A stretch of 64,000 nucleotides of DNA from contig NW_022985164.1 in assembly GCF_010093535.1 (NCBI RefSeq), positions 2,437,096-2,501,095 of the forward strand. Reading direction: 5' to 3'. Of this stretch, positions 1-12,900 are shown in pieces; the first letter of the stretch is position 1, and the number at the start of each line of letters is the position of its first letter. The stretch is from Lindgomyces ingoldianus. Its lineage: Eukaryota; Ascomycota; Dothideomycetes; Pleosporales; Lindgomycetaceae. The notes under the pieces are model-generated. The model searched no databases. It was not told the origin of the DNA and worked only from the letters and a program-made list of their open reading frames with translations. The position numbers were made by a program, and so were the translations under genes.

Positions 1-1740
1 GGTAAAGTAGTTAATAGCTTTTTTAGCATCTTTACTTTTTTATTTTATTTTTTTTACATTATGTAAATTATTTTTTCTCTTAAAGTAACCTTTAAAGTTT
101 TAGATGTATAAGGTAATAGCTTTATATAATAAAGTTTTATTATAGAAATTTTTATATAAAGTAATATACTAGTTCTTTGCTTATATATAGTTATTATAAA
201 AGTAGTTTAATAACTAACATTTTTTCTTATAGTAGACAAAGCACTTCTTTATCTGTGTGCAGTTATCTCTAGGTTATAGCCTAAACCTAGATAGAAATCT
301 TCTATGTTGTTTCTTTTTACATAAAGAGAAGCTTTTTTCTTATTATATAGACTTTTATTATGCAGAGTTATATTAGTAGTCTATGTAGTATACATTAAGC
401 AGTTTCTAAAGGTATTAGTTTACCTTTTAGTTTATAGTAACTTAAAGTAATACCTATAAGTTACTAAATAAAGCTTTACATAAAAGCTTAATAGTAAACA
501 TAGCATGTTTTAGTTCTAGTTATCCTTAATAAGTTTATATAACAGTAGTGTGTAGTAAAATATCTTTTTAAAATTTTATTTTTAGTACTTTTTATATAAG
601 TGTAAGCTTATTAATTATTATTTTAAAAACTTTATATAAACTTTTATTAAAGTTTTTTTATTAGCATTATATAAAAGTTATTATTATCTAGTCTATCTAG
701 TACTAGCTATAGTTTATATTAGTGTTAAAGTAACTGCTTAAAGTGCTATATAAATGCTTCTAGTTATATCTAGGGCTTCTGTTGTGCATATAGTACATAT
801 TTACATAACCTTTTAAAATATCTAAAAAGATGTTTATATACTAAGTTTTTTAGATATCTAGCTATTAACATAGATTAATAAAAAAATTTATTTTATTTAT
901 AAAAATGTTATATAGTTAACTTATGTAGTTATTATTTTTTTTATACTTTTTAAAATTATATAATTTTATTTGCTAGAAGTTTTTCTTTAGTAGTTTCCCT
1001 CTAAAGTAGAAGTTTATACAGGTTGTAATGTAGTATAGATTATGCAGGTAGTATTAGTAGTGCATACACTACTGTAGGCAGTAGTGTGTATAATTAAGGG
1101 TGTAGAGCAGGCGTTAGGTAGGGTAGCATGTATTATTTATATAGTAATTAGTGTAGTGCTAGCTAAGATGTAGAAGTAGGTAATACTAGTACATTTAGTG
1201 TTATTAATAGCATTATGTTTAGTCTACTTCTATGTAGAGCCTTATATAGTAATAAAGGTTATATATAAAGCTTTTTTAGTGTAATTACTTTTTCTTATAC
1301 TATATTATATAGCTTCTAGGCTTAGGTACTTTTATTACTTAGCTATAGTATAATTTTTTTATCCTTTAGCACTTATATAAGCTCTCTTTTAAATGTGCAG
1401 CTAAGTGCTAAAAAATTTTATAGTGTTTACTTTTTAAAATCTTTTATATATAAACTTAAAAAAGTAGCGCCTTTTTAAGTTATTATATATAGATTAGTAA
1501 TTTTATAACTTACATATAATTAAGTTTATAAGTTTATTAGAGCTTTTAAGATATTAATTTTGTTATTCTAGTACTTTAGGCTAGCTTTATTTTATAGTGT
1601 TACTTTTAATATCTCTATATCTTTTATAAGTTATTTATATAATAAAAATTATTTCTTATTCTTTTTATTATTACATAAAGTTGTTAGTTGCTAGTAAAAT
1701 TTTATTATAATAGTATAGTTAATTACTTTTTTAGTAAATT
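1..1740 (-). pseudogene. Copia-2a gag relic
   Basis: No open frame remains. Read through stops on the minus strand, residues KKCFVYYKKKC appear at about 219-250. This fits a Cys-rich gag knuckle of the form KKCFVC-K-GC, with Cys-to-Tyr changes as expected from RIP. The same block is present in copy c (about 60135-60165) and, more changed, in copy b (about 28010-28046). Gag would package the element RNA in a cytoplasmic particle. The family assignment rests on the RT of copies b and c, not on this segment. The gag start is inferred from the distance to the LTR in copy b. Confidence 0.6.
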
Positions 1741-1749
1741 ACACAAGTA

Positions 1750-1981
1750 CTGCTATTATCTAGCTGCTAAGTTGTGCAGCTTTAATAGCTTTAGTGTGCG
1801 CCTTACACTATCTCCTTCTTACTTTCTACAGTAGCAGAGCTTACTATATAATGTAAAGGATTAATCTGCTATTGTCTAGCTGCTAAGTTATACAGCTTTA
1901 GTAGCTTTAGTGTGTGTCTTATACTATCTTCTTCTTAGTTTGTATAGTAGTAGAGCTTACTATATAATGTAAAAAATTAAT
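1750..1981. repeat. 116-bp tandem duplication in the Copia-2a leader
   Basis: Two direct copies, 1750-1865 and 1866-1981, both begin CTGCTATT and contain TCTAGCTGCTAAGTT and AGAGCTTACTATATAATGTA. They differ mostly by C/T and G/A transitions. The array lies between gag and the LTR. I do not see it in the leader of copy b. Confidence 0.8.
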
Positions 1982-1989
1982 CTACTATT

Positions 1990-2113
1990 TTAAAAAATAA
2001 GTAACTAAACAAAGTACTTTATAAAGTGTAAGTGCTTTATTATTACTCTTTTTAAAAAATAAGTAATAAAATAAAGTACTTTATAAAGTATAAGTACTTT
2101 ATTATTACTTTTA
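1990..2113. repeat. 62-bp tandem duplication in the Copia-2a leader
   Basis: Two direct copies, 1990-2051 and 2052-2113, each contain AAAAAATAAGTAA, AAAGTACTTTATAAAGT and TTTATTATTACT. They follow the 116-bp duplication and end about 35 bp before the LTR. Confidence 0.75.
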
Positions 2114-2148
2114 CTAATTTATAGTTAATTAAATTAACTACTAATTAG

Positions 2149-2428
2149 TGTTAAATAGGCTCTAATAGCTAGCTGCTTATAGTATAAGCACTTAAGTAGT
2201 AAAAGTAAAAGTAGTGTACAGTGTACATAGTATATAATGTAGGTAAGATAAAAGTAATATGTTTTTAGTTCTATTACTTTTGTCTTTTCTTTATATAAAG
2301 GAAAAGAGGGATATCTAGATGTTTGTGCACAGAGGTTTGCGCACAAGCATTATGTGACATAGATACGTGGTCCTGCTTGTGCGCGATCGCTTGTATCTAG
2401 ACCGTGACGCTGCTGCTGTGTATAGACA
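2149..2428 (-). repeat. 5' LTR of Copia-2a (280-bp type)
   Basis: It begins TGTTAAATAGGC and ends TATAGACA on the plus strand. It aligns over its whole length with 48305-48584. The last quarter (about 2320-2428) keeps CpG-rich, non-RIP sequence, while the first part is mutated. This LTR differs in most of its length from the 252-bp LTR of copy b, although the interiors are related. Confidence 0.85.
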
Positions 2429-2732
2429 AGCTAGATTATTTTAGTCTTTTTATTTTTAATTATTTTAATCTTTAAAAACTATTTATACAGCTTTTAATTT
2501 TTTAGCTTATATATTTTTTTAATTATATTAATTAATTAGTAAGCTTTTAACTTATTATTATAGTAATAAATATAAAGTATATTATTTATATAAAAAAAAA
2601 GTAAGATATAGTAATTATAGATAAAAAATAAGCATAGTTTTTTTTAAATAAGATAAGCTTAAGCTTTTAGTACTATAAGATTAGCAAGTTGTGTAGTCTA
2701 TATAGGGCTTATAAAAGCTTAATATATATGCT
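2429..2732 (-). pseudogene. Copia-3 RT relic, distal segment
   Basis: Minus-strand translation through stops gives KLL-ALYRLHN at about 2689-2718, the LYGLR block of Ty1/Copia RT. Further on is a degraded stretch where the YVDD region is expected. It continues the coding sequence that stops at 9906, with Gypsy-1a inserted between and atgct duplicated at 2728-2732 and 9901-9905. At 2428 it is cut by Copia-2a. Confidence 0.7.
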
Positions 2733-3022
2733 TGTAACGGCGCAGGCAAGACAATGGGTCCGAATGCGGTATGAATCCACTCAGAGGCATATGGGAGTGC
2801 GTGGGGACTCAGAGACCTGGGAATACTAATAACACCTATAGGCCTTGTACGTAGGATATCAGAAAACTACTAAGCTAGCTACAGGGGCAAGGTGCAACTA
2901 AATACATAAGGGAATAGGGGTAACTGCAGGGGGCTAGGTTAAGTTATAGTTAGGGCTAATATAGGGACCCTTTAGATAGGATCTAAGCAACCTAATATAG
3001 AACAATTTATAGAATTATTACA
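2733..3022 (-). repeat. 3' LTR of Gypsy-1a
   Basis: It starts TGTAACGGCGCAGG and ends ATTATTACA, with TGTAAC/GTTACA-type ends. The first 100 bases keep CpG sites and later parts are RIP-mutated. It pairs with 9611-9900. Confidence 0.95.
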
Positions 3023-3036
3023 CTACCCCCCCTTTT
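3023..3036 (-). promoter_or_regulatory. Polypurine tract of Gypsy-1a
   Basis: On the minus strand AAAAGGGGGGGTAG directly precedes the LTR start. This is the expected plus-strand primer site and fixes the orientation. In copy c the G-run is longer (46134-46147); in copy b it reads AAAAAGAGGAGTAG. Confidence 0.85.
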
Positions 3037-3965
3037 ATAAGCTAATAGTCCTTATCTGTAGTGTTTAAAAAGTATTTAAAAATATTTTAGAACTAATTTA
3101 GATAGAATATAATAAGTATAACTATTTTAACTAAAATTTTTTATTACTAAGAAATAGACTAAAAACCTAATACTAATATAATGCCTCTGTTATAATGTTT
3201 TTATTTAGTAGTAACTAGTAGTATAGTTATTATTAATATAGCAAATTTATTATTTATAGTAATAAGTGTTTGCTTACTTTACTTATATAGTTTAGTTAAT
3301 TTTGTTAGTTTCTTTTTTAGCTATTATCTAAATTCTCTACTTTATAAGTATTATTATGCACCTAACATCCTATAGCTTAGTCTGCTAACTAATTATAGCA
3401 TTAAAAAAAATTACTATGCTGCTCTGCCCCCCTTCTAGAGCCTCTTTAGAGGCGTTTTAAGTTATCTGCCTTTAGGCTGCCTACGCTCTTACTTATAGCC
3501 TTTAAGTTAAGTTTTTTTATTAGTTCTTTAAATTAAAGAAATGTAAATATTACACTTTACATAATAAAAAATATAATCTTATATAAATATAGTTTAATAC
3601 TGCTAGGTTACAAGTTACTAATGTGTGTGTAGGTTTTTTTATATTGCAAGAAAAAGTTTTTAGTTTTATAAGGCTATTTTAAGCTATAAGCAGCAGCCTA
3701 AAACATAAAGAGTAAAAAAAATAAAAAAGGGGCCTTTAAGGCTATTTTAAAGTCTACTTAGAACCTAGCGTAAGTAGTGTAGGTTGTGAAGAGTTAGAAA
3801 GCTAGGCTTCCTATAGCTAGTGTTTAGGTAGCTTTATTTACTAGAATACTAAGCTGCTCTAATAAGTTTTAGCTTTAAAAGCTTTAGTGTTTAACTTTTA
3901 AGTAAACATTATAGCGCTTTTAAGTAGCTAAAGATAAAGTAAAGAGGGTTTAAAGAAAGTCTAAA

Positions 3966-4032
3966 AAAAAAAGAGGAGAGGAGAAAGGAAAAAAAGAAGA
4001 GTCTAAAGGTGTCTAATAGCTTACTGTTAGAC
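3966..4032 (-). other. Hairpin plus polypyrimidine tract in the Gypsy-1a 3' UTR
   Basis: On the plus strand a purine-only tract (about 3966-4004) is followed by an inverted repeat at 4011-4032 (GTCTAATAGC, 2-nt loop, ACTGTTAGAC). On the element's sense strand this reads as a hairpin followed by a polypyrimidine tract, between chromodomain and LTR. The same arrangement exists in copies b and c. Confidence 0.7.
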
Positions 4033-4179
4033 CTTCTAAGCAACATGTTTATAAAGTTATAATAATATTATATAAAAATATAATCTAACTTTTTACTTTT
4101 ATACTTTATTATTTACTAAGTAATTTATACTTTTTATACTAGCTTTAAAAGCTTTAATCTACTTTTATAAAGCTCTTAA

Positions 4180-7100
4180 AAGTTCTAGCTAATTTAGATG
4201 CTTATTATAAAAAGCTTTTAATTTATAAAAGAAACTTATAAAATTTAAAGCCTTATACTAGACTAGATTAGGGTTATGTTTTACTTATTTTACTTAGTAC
4301 TTAAGCATTTTTTAGTAGAGCTTACTAGTAAGTATTTTCTCTACTTTTTACTCTTCTACTTTATTAATAGTAATTCTAGGGGGTTTTAAAGGTTCTTGTT
4401 TTAAAAGTAGATTTTAAGGGTCTTTATAAAGCATATTTAGTGCAAAGATATTATGTATCTTTAACTTTAAAAGTAGCTTTAGGCAGTATAAGTTTCTAAC
4501 TTATTTAAGTACTTTAAAAGAGCTTTTTTATTATTTAGATAGTTTTTAGCTAGGTCTTTAAACAGCTAGGTTCTTAGTGTTTAAGTAGACTATGTTGCTA
4601 ACCTTTTAGTTAACTAGCTAGTAGTAGTAATTAACTATAGTTTACATCTAATCTTAGGCCTTTTTTATGTAGGTCTTAGCTATCTTCTAGGCTACATGTA
4701 TGCAGGTTGCTAATGCTAGGGTATTCTTATAATTTAGCTTATCTATAGCTGTAATAAGTTCTATAGAATGTTTCTAGTTCTAGCTTTAACATAGTTTAGA
4801 GCTATATAAAACTTAATATAAAAACATTTTAATTATTATATAAAGCAAAGTTATCTAAGCCTAATTAATTAAGGGCAGTAAGAAACTTTAGTTATTTTAG
4901 TAAAAAAATATAAAAGTCTTTAGTCTTTAATTAATATACTTATTTATAATCTCTATTTAGCTATTTATTTCTTTATAATAAGCAGTAAAGAGCTTAACTT
5001 TTATGCCTAAAATTTAACAGAATTTAGACTAGAAACTAGATACAAACTAAGGTCCTTAATTAAAAATAATAGTTTTAGGTGTGTAGCTAAAATAGTACAC
5101 CTATTAAATAAATAAAGTAGCTATTTTTTAGGCATTAATTATTTTATAGTAAGAGATAAAAATAGCTTATTTTAATAAGTAATTAATTATAACTATAATC
5201 TAATTATATCTAGACTTATCTTTAGAGAACTCTTTAAAGTTAATGCATAAGTGCTGCATTAGTTAAGCAGGAATTAGTAAAGAGTAGATAAAGCCTAAGG
5301 TTTAAGTTTATTTTAAATAAGCCTTATAATAGAGAAGGTAATTCTATACATATTATTTACAAGTAGCCTTTATACCTTTCTAGTAGTACTTTTAAGCTAG
5401 TAACTAATAAGTCTTAGTAGCACTAAGATGTGCTAAAGATACTTAGTTATAAACTTTTTAAATAAGTTAAGTACATAGTAATAAGTCTACTAGCACACAT
5501 AAGTAGTTAGCATAGAGGAGTAGTTTATTTTTTATTTAATAATAGTAAAGTAAAAGTTTTTACTTCTATGTAAAAAAAGCTTAATTTTTTTAAAGTAATA
5601 TATTAATTAATTCTAAAAAATTTAAAGACATAACTTAGTTTAGTCCTTTTATAATATTTAGCGTAGCTACTTAAGTTGTTGTTTAAGTAATATAGTACTA
5701 GGCTAGTTTAGAGTTAATTTAAGAGTAAAGTTAGTGCAGCTTTAGTAGAACTTTTAACTTATTATTAGTTTAAGCTGCTCTTAAATTTTCTACATTTTAT
5801 TTATAATAACTAAGGATGTCTGCCCTAGCGTTGTTTTTACTAGAGGTGTACTTAATTTAGAAGTAATACTAAGCTAACTTTTTAGCTTAATAGACTTAAT
5901 ATGCATTTAGCACTTTTATTATTATAAAGTACTCTAATAAACAATAATTAGTATATACTAAGCTGCTTATTACTATAGATGTAAGCTTAGCCTTTTATTA
6001 TTTAAATGTAGTAATAATTATAAATAGCTTCTTATTATATATCTCCTAGTTTAGCTCTAAACTAGATAGGACCTTGCTATAAAATAATATAAGGCACTAA
6101 TTTCTATCTACTTATTCTTAAAAAAGGACTTCTGCTACTACTCTATTAGAAGTGTTAGTTTTAATTTTAGTTTATAACATAAAGTTAAAATAGTAAAGTG
6201 TAGGTATACTTAGTAGCGTAGACTTTAGCTTTTTAAAAGCTACATTACACTCTAAAGTTTATATAAAAGGGGTAGTAAGGCTTTAAAGTGTAATAATTAG
6301 TTTTACTATATAAAAGAATTTTAAAATAAATTACTAATAAAATCTAGTAAAGCCTAGGAAGGATTTTACACCTGTTATAGTAGTAGGCGCCTGCTAGTTG
6401 CGTAGCACCTCTACTTTTTATAAGTTAACCTCTAGTCCTTTATTTAAAAGTATATAGCTAAGATACTTTATTTAAGTAACATAAAATTTACTTTTTTTAA
6501 TCTCTACTTATAATTCTGCTTACTAGAGCCTTTTTAAAACTTTTTTAACATAAAGGATATAAGTTACCTTATTTTTAAAGTAGATAAAAATGTTATTAAG
6601 ATAAGTAATATAAAAATTATCTAGATAGTTAATTAATACATTATTTATATAGTGCTAGTAAGTTACTAGACTATTACATAATCTAAAAGGCAAAACTTTA
6701 CACTTATAAGTTCTATATTATGTTTAAAAAGTAGTACACTTTTTAAAGCTTAGATCTATTCTAATTTTATTAAAAGCTGCGCAAATATTAAACTTAGTAA
6801 AAATTACTACTTTAGTAAGTTTTAATAAAAGTTTGTCTATGCGCAGTATTAGATACACATTCTTATAAGTAAAAGTGTTAAGTTTGTAGTAATTAACATA
6901 AATATATAAGTTACTATTTAGTTTTTATACATAAAGAATAGAAGATGTAAAAAGGCTCTAACTCTACTTAATAAAGCTATATTTTAGATTATTTATAATG
7001 TATTTCTTTATTGCTTCTAGCTTCTTAAGGTTCTGTTTATACAACAGACTGTAACTATTAGGGAGAGGCTTTATAAGGACAATCTTGTAGTTATATAGAT

Positions 7101-9400
7101 AATGTACTAGTAGCTAGTAAGCTGCTGTGTAGCTAAATACATCTTAGTACTAATAGTATTTAAAGGGTAATTAAAGGTTTACTAATGCTTTAGTTTTATG
7201 TTTAGTGTTTAACTATAAAGCTTACTTATTTTTAATTAACTGCTTAATTTTATAAATAAAAGTTAAAAAAAACTTATTTTTTTTTATATTAAAATAAAAA
7301 GCATTTACTAAAATTAGAGTAATAGTAGCTAAATAGACTTTCTTTAGACCTGTTCTAGACTTCTTAATAGATAAGTAGAAAGATAATTTAAGTGTCTTTA
7401 GACTATAGATAATAGAAGACCTATATAATTTTAGTAGCCTTAGTAAACCCTTAATGCAGTAGATTATTAGGCTACATAACTACTAAAATTAGTCTTTTTT
7501 TTATAGTGCGTTATGTTGTTTAATATCTAGCTTTACTTTTTTATTATGTGTAAGCTAGGTTAATTGCATAAGCAAAGGTAGTAAAAGTTTATAAGTAAGT
7601 AGATATTTACTAGGCTATATAATCTAATTTCTTTTTATATTTAAATAAAGTTTAAAACAATATAACTATTTAATGCTAATAATGTAATCTTAGAAGCTAA
7701 AGTTTATAATAATAAAGAGGCAGTTTTAGATGCTTCTTCTATTAATTTACATGTGCAGGCAGATATACTAGTAGATAGAGACTTAGATCTAATCTTAAAA
7801 GCTCTTAACTATAACTTTAAATAGTAAGTGTTAGATAGAGACATAAAAGCATTAAAATAATAACTTAGTAGTTAGTAAGTTAATAAATAAAAAACTATAA
7901 GCGCTAGTATTAACTAAAGAATTTAAATAAACTTTAATGCTTTTTAAATATAAAATAGTAAAGACTTAAAAGTGTTTTCTTTTAAATAAGTGTAATAAAT
8001 TAATATTTAATAAATTATACTTACTTAAGCCTAGAATAAAGAGTTTTTTTAAGTGTTACTATTTTTTATTTAAAAGGTATCTAAGTTATAATTATTTATA
8101 TCTATAAACTTTTCCTTAGATTTTTATTACTCTACCTTAATCTTTTATACTCTAAGGATAGAATAATTACTAGTAAAATGTTCTAGTTTACTATAATTAT
8201 AATAGCTGCTAAGAGTTATTTATCTTTTAAAGGCAGGTGTTTAGCTAGGTTGTCTATAAGTAGCTAGGGTAGATTAGGGTACTAACAGAGGTGCAGGTTA
8301 GGGTGCACTAGAATAGTATACCCCCTTAGATGTATTACTAGAAACCTTTTAAGACTAATCTATACTAGGTCTAATAGTAGACTATTAGGTAAGATTAACA
8401 GTTTACTCTAAAATAGTAAAGGTATTCTTTTTTTCTATGTTATAGGCTGTTAGGTGGGCTACTATAGTCTTAAAAAAGCTCTTTTAAGTGTGCTTAAAAC
8501 CTAAGTTTAGTACTTTTAAGCTAAGTAGTATCTTTTTCTATAAGTAGAAAAACTATTTTGCCTTTAATATAAACTCTTTAATAGTAGCACTAATAAAGTT
8601 AGCTTTAAAGGTAAAGAACACTTTTTCTTTACTTATTTTTAGAGTTTAAAACGCCTATTACACCTCTATCTTTTTATTACTAGTAATAAAGTAAGTTTAT
8701 AAAAGCTTAATTATTTCTTTTATATTTTTAAACTAAAAGTAATCTAATTTAGCTAGGTATCTAGGCTCTAGGTATTTCTTTGCAATACTAGCAGTGTGTC
8801 CCTATACTAGCGCTATGTGTGCGCGCTTACTCTAATAGTAATTTACATTAATGTTAAGTCTATTTATAATAAAGGCTTACTATTATTTAAACATAAGTTT
8901 TTTACTATCTATAAAGTTCTTAATTTTAGGTGTGTGTTTAGTAAAGTAGCTTTAAAAAAGCTTAAAAGTGCCTAAAAAGTCTCTTACTATTAAAGTAGTA
9001 AAAGTAATTTAAGGCATTATTATAAGTAATTTAGTAGTTAGTAGGGAATAATTAGAACTAATAGTTTTTAATTTAGTTAGCTGTTTAATTTATGCTCTTA
9101 ATTAAGTAACTTAGTTTTTAAGGGCTATGCTACTAAGGTTTAACTCTAAATCTAGTAGGTTTTTAGCTTTAAGTCCTATAAAAAAGGGTTTAGCTATTAA
9201 AGTTAGTAGTAGTTTAGTTCTAAAGGCAGGCATTTTACCTTAGCTGCAGCTAGAATAAGTTGTAGTCTTTATAATAGAATCTAATAGTAGTTAAAAGTTA
9301 GGCATTAGTAGTTGTCCCTAATTCTAATAAGTTATTAGTAGTCTTTAAGTTTCTACCTTAGCGCACTTTTTATAACTTTTCTAAAGGTAATCTTAATTAT
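4180..9400 (-). pseudogene. Gypsy-1a gag-pol relic (gag, protease, RT, integrase, chromodomain)
   Basis: The minus strand read through stops shows, in order: a CX2CX4HX4C knuckle at about 8163-8207, read as YYNYSKLEHFTSNY with all three Cys changed to Tyr; an Asn-Thr-Ser-Ala protease site at 7900-7911 for the usual DTGA; RT active-site block YLNNIFIYF near 6577-6612, for YLDDILIYS; then integrase and a C-terminal chromodomain. Loss of all catalytic aspartates and many stops make it inactive. The colinear copy b shows the same domains. The 1.1 kb between chromodomain and LTR is non-coding. Confidence 0.88.
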
Positions 9401-9610
9401 AAAGGATAGGAAGTTCTAAACCTAAAGGCTTTAGTTAATAAAAGGTCTTTAGAATCTTATTTATACTAACTAAATAATTTAATGTAACAGTGTAGAAGAT
9501 TGCAACTTAAACTAAATTAGACGTGTTTTAGGCTTAGATGTAGTTAAATAGATAATTAATGTAATATTATAATAAGGCTATTACTAGTAAAAGCAAGTTT
9601 TTTAATATAA

Positions 9611-9900
9611 TGTAACAGCACAGGCAAGACAATAGGTCTAAATGCAGTATAAATCTACTTAGAGGCATATAGAAGTGCGTAGGGACTTAGAGACCTAGGA
9701 ATACTAATAACACCTATAGGCCTTGTACGTAGGATATTAGAAAACTACTAAGCTAGCTACAGGGGCGAGGTGCGACTAAATACATAAGGGAATAGGGGTA
9801 ACTGCAGGGGGCTGGGTCGAGTCATGGTCGGGGCCGATACGGGGACCCTTCGGATAGGATCCGAGCGACCCGATATGGAACGATTCGTAGAATTGTTACA
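9611..9900 (-). repeat. 5' LTR of Gypsy-1a, half RIP-mutated
   Basis: 290 bp, from TGTAACAGCACAGG to AATTGTTACA. The left part is heavily mutated. From about 9815 to 9900 the sequence keeps CpG-rich DNA such as GGGTCGAGTCATGG and GATCCGAGCGACCCGATA. The switch is abrupt. Confidence 0.95.
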
Positions 9901-9905
9901 ATGCT

Positions 9906-12900
9906 AGGCTTTATAAAGCCTTTTAGAAGCTTACATGTTACTTCTAGCTTACTTTTATAGTATGTGTTTAAGAACGCGCTTATAACATTATATTATCTAA
10001 TCTTTAGGTTAAATTAAGCTGCTATTACTATTACTGTTTAGAAAGATCTAGCTGTAAGAGTAGCAGTATAAGTTAACTAGAGTAAGTCCTTACTCTAAAA
10101 ATTACTATGTACACATATGTAAGCTTTATATTTAGTAAAATACCTATTTTAGTTAAATTTATATATAAAGACCTACTTTAGTAAAAGCAGCTTAGATATT
10201 ACTTTAGTTTATATAATCTTTTTTTAAGTGCCTTTTTTAAGTAAAGTAGCTATTTTTTTTATACTATAATCTTAAAAAGATTTTTATATAAGTGTTTTAA
10301 GCGCTCTGTTGTTATAAGTAATAAATGCTTTAAAAAAGTTTATTTAAAGGTGCTCTAAATTAACTAAAGTAAGGCGTATACTACTTTTCTCTAAGAGTGT
10401 TGTATATATACCTTTACTTTCTACACCTCTAGGCTTACCTAGGTTATTAAAATCTTGCCTTTATATTTTTTTAGCTTATATATGTAGCTAGTCTCTAGCT
10501 TTTTTTATTATATATATGTTTAAAAAGTGCCTTACCTACTTTAACTAAAGCTATAAAAGATAATGTCTTAGCATAAAAAGTAAAAGTTAATTTTTTAACT
10601 AGTAGGTTAGCTATTTAACTTAATAACCTTAGTAAATTTACTTTTTTAGTTAAGTGCACTTTCTAGAGATTACTAGTATGCTTATGCCTACTCTATATAA
10701 GGCGTGTTATAGAGCTATCTATAAGCTTTAGCTTAAGAGTTAGCTCTAGAGTAATAAGTGCTATATATTTATTAGAAACTCTGTAAATCTTTAGTAACTT
10801 ACTTATTATACTTATTACTTATATAGTTACTTTTTCTTTTAAGTACTAATTTTTTAGCTAGCTAACTTGAGTTTTAATAAGCTTTTTAGTTTTTACACTT
10901 TTAAGCTTACACTTTTAAGGCCTTTAATTTAGTATATTACTTTACTACTTATCTAACTTTTAAAGTAAAAGCTTAAAGTCTTTTTTTACATTATAAATCT
11001 TACTTTACTTATTAAAAATTTTAAAAATTTTAAAGGCTTTTTTTAAAAAAATTACTTTATTACTTTTATTTTTATAAAAGTGTGTCTTATTAAAAGCTAT
11101 GTTTTTTATAGTAATTACTTAGTTAAGTAATAAAACTTATATTTTATAGATATTTAAGGCTCTATAGCCTACAAAATATTCTATGTAGCTTTATAAAGTT
11201 ACTTTAAAGCTTTGCTTCTAACGCCTAGCTGCTTACTTTTTATTAAGTAGGTAAGCGTAACAGCTATATGCGTAGGTCTTACTCTAATTAGGCCTTAGAT
11301 TAGCTATAGCACTTTTTACCTACTCTAGCTTATAGTATTTAAAGTAGTTAGTAAACTACGTGTTGAAGACTTTATTTAGTAAGTGTAAGTTATGTGTGTG
11401 CAACAGGCTTATATTATACAGCTATGTTGCTGTGTCTACTACTTCTAGCTAAAGCTTCTTAAAGAGTCCTACACTACTTTTTATTTTAATTAACTTTATA
11501 ATTATTTTTTATCTAGCTCTTTCTACAGCTTTATTTAGCTTATAAGTGTATAGTAAAAAGCTTTTAATATTAATACTAAATTTTTTTACTTAAAGCTTAT
11601 ACTTTAACTTTTTATGCTAAAGAACTATAGTAGTGTTATTATTTTACTATATTTTACTAATCTAAAGCTTATATTAATTAAATACTATGCTTTTAAAGTT
11701 TTTTATTACTTTTTAAATTTCTAAGAGTGTTTTTATTTAAAAAAGTATAAGAAGATTTTACTACTATATTTATCTTTAATAATTATTATTTATAGAGCTC
11801 TGCTGCGCCCTAATAACATATTAAACATGTTTTATGTAATTTTTTAGAATAAGTAAGAAGCTTGCTTTTTTAGTCTTCTTAATATAATCTGCTTAGTGTA
11901 GGTTATTGTGCTGTGCTTATAGTGTACTTACTTTATACTTATTATTTATACATTCTTTGCGCTTTTAACTAGAGCCTGTAGAGCTTTAAAGCCTAGGTGT
12001 TCTACACACATATGCTAGAGCTCTTCTAAGTCTAAGTATAGAAATATAGTTTATAAGTGTTAGTAATTTAAAAGCATACTTTACACTAGTAAGTAAAAAA
12101 AAACAGCTTTATATTTAATAAACATAAAGTTATATTTTTAGTAAAGTATTATAAGTACCCTATTCTTTTCTAGTCTGTTTATACGTAGTGTATAGTTAAG
12201 TTTTAAATACTATAGTCCTTTTTCTGTTAAATAAGCTTTTAAAATAATATTAATATAAAATCTTTCTACTATAACTACTTCTTATAGTGTAAGATCTTCT
12301 ATGTGCTTTTTTTATACTTTATTTAACACTTTTTTAAGCTTTTTAGTTCTTATTTCCTAGATTAGGAACAACTAAGTGCTAGCTTTTACTATATATAAAC
12401 TTTAAGCTTTTTTAAATAACTTAGGTATAAGCAGCTTTATACTATTTACTAAGTGCGTAGCACTCCTATTATCTAAAATTATGCTTATAAAGAGTAGGTA
12501 AGTATTAAAATTTATAGTTATATATATTTTTAGTTTTACTAAAAGCGCTAGGTTAATAAGTGCAGTAATAATGCTTTCTAAAAATGCTAGCTTATCTAAT
12601 CTTTTAATAGCTTTTAAAGTAGAAGAGGCTTTATCTAGAACTATATAGCCTTTTTTAAGTAGTACAGCCTTTACTTTTTTATGCTGCGCTTACTTAAGCC
12701 TTTTAAGAATTTTTTAATATGTAGTTTTACTAAGCTTCTTTAGCTTTTTCGTAACTACTAATATAAAGTCTTTATAGTCTACTACTTTTTATAGATAAAG
12801 AGATTGCTCTAGAGCTCTACATAGGCACAGGTAGCCTAATTAGACTAAAATAAATTAGGCTAAATTATTATCTAATTATCTACTAAGCATTATAAATATA

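Larger units (their letters stand above)
1..2428 (-). mobile_element. Copia-2 copy a, 5' part of a Ty1/Copia-type LTR retrotransposon, cut by the window edge
   Basis: This is the 5' end of a minus-strand element: the LTR lies at 2149-2428, then a leader with tandem repeats, then gag running off the left edge. The segment 1 to about 1590 is closely similar to 59914-61515 and more distantly to 27800-30000, which are the gag regions of the other two Copia-2 copies. It was inserted into the RT region of Copia-3, which resumes at 2429. The bases after the LTR are agcta; the matching target duplication lies outside the window. The interior is strongly RIP-mutated. Confidence 0.8.
2733..9900 (-). 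mobile_element. Gypsy-1 copy a, complete chromovirus-type LTR retrotransposon
   Basis: A 7168-bp element with two 290-bp LTRs. The target duplication atgct (2728-2732, 9901-9905) is perfect. A polypurine tract on the minus strand adjoins the LTR at 3022, so the element reads right to left. Domain order on the minus strand is gag with zinc knuckle (about 8163-8207), protease (about 7900-7911), RT (about 6570-6612), integrase (about 4870-5210) and chromodomain (about 4180-4365). It lies in the opposite orientation to copy b, so the two form a 7.2-kb inverted repeat. It interrupts the RT of Copia-3. Confidence 0.95.

Noticed and set aside
2134..2346. 70-codon minus-strand frame
   Set aside because: It lies almost wholly in the Copia-2a LTR and has low-complexity Leu/Tyr-rich sequence.
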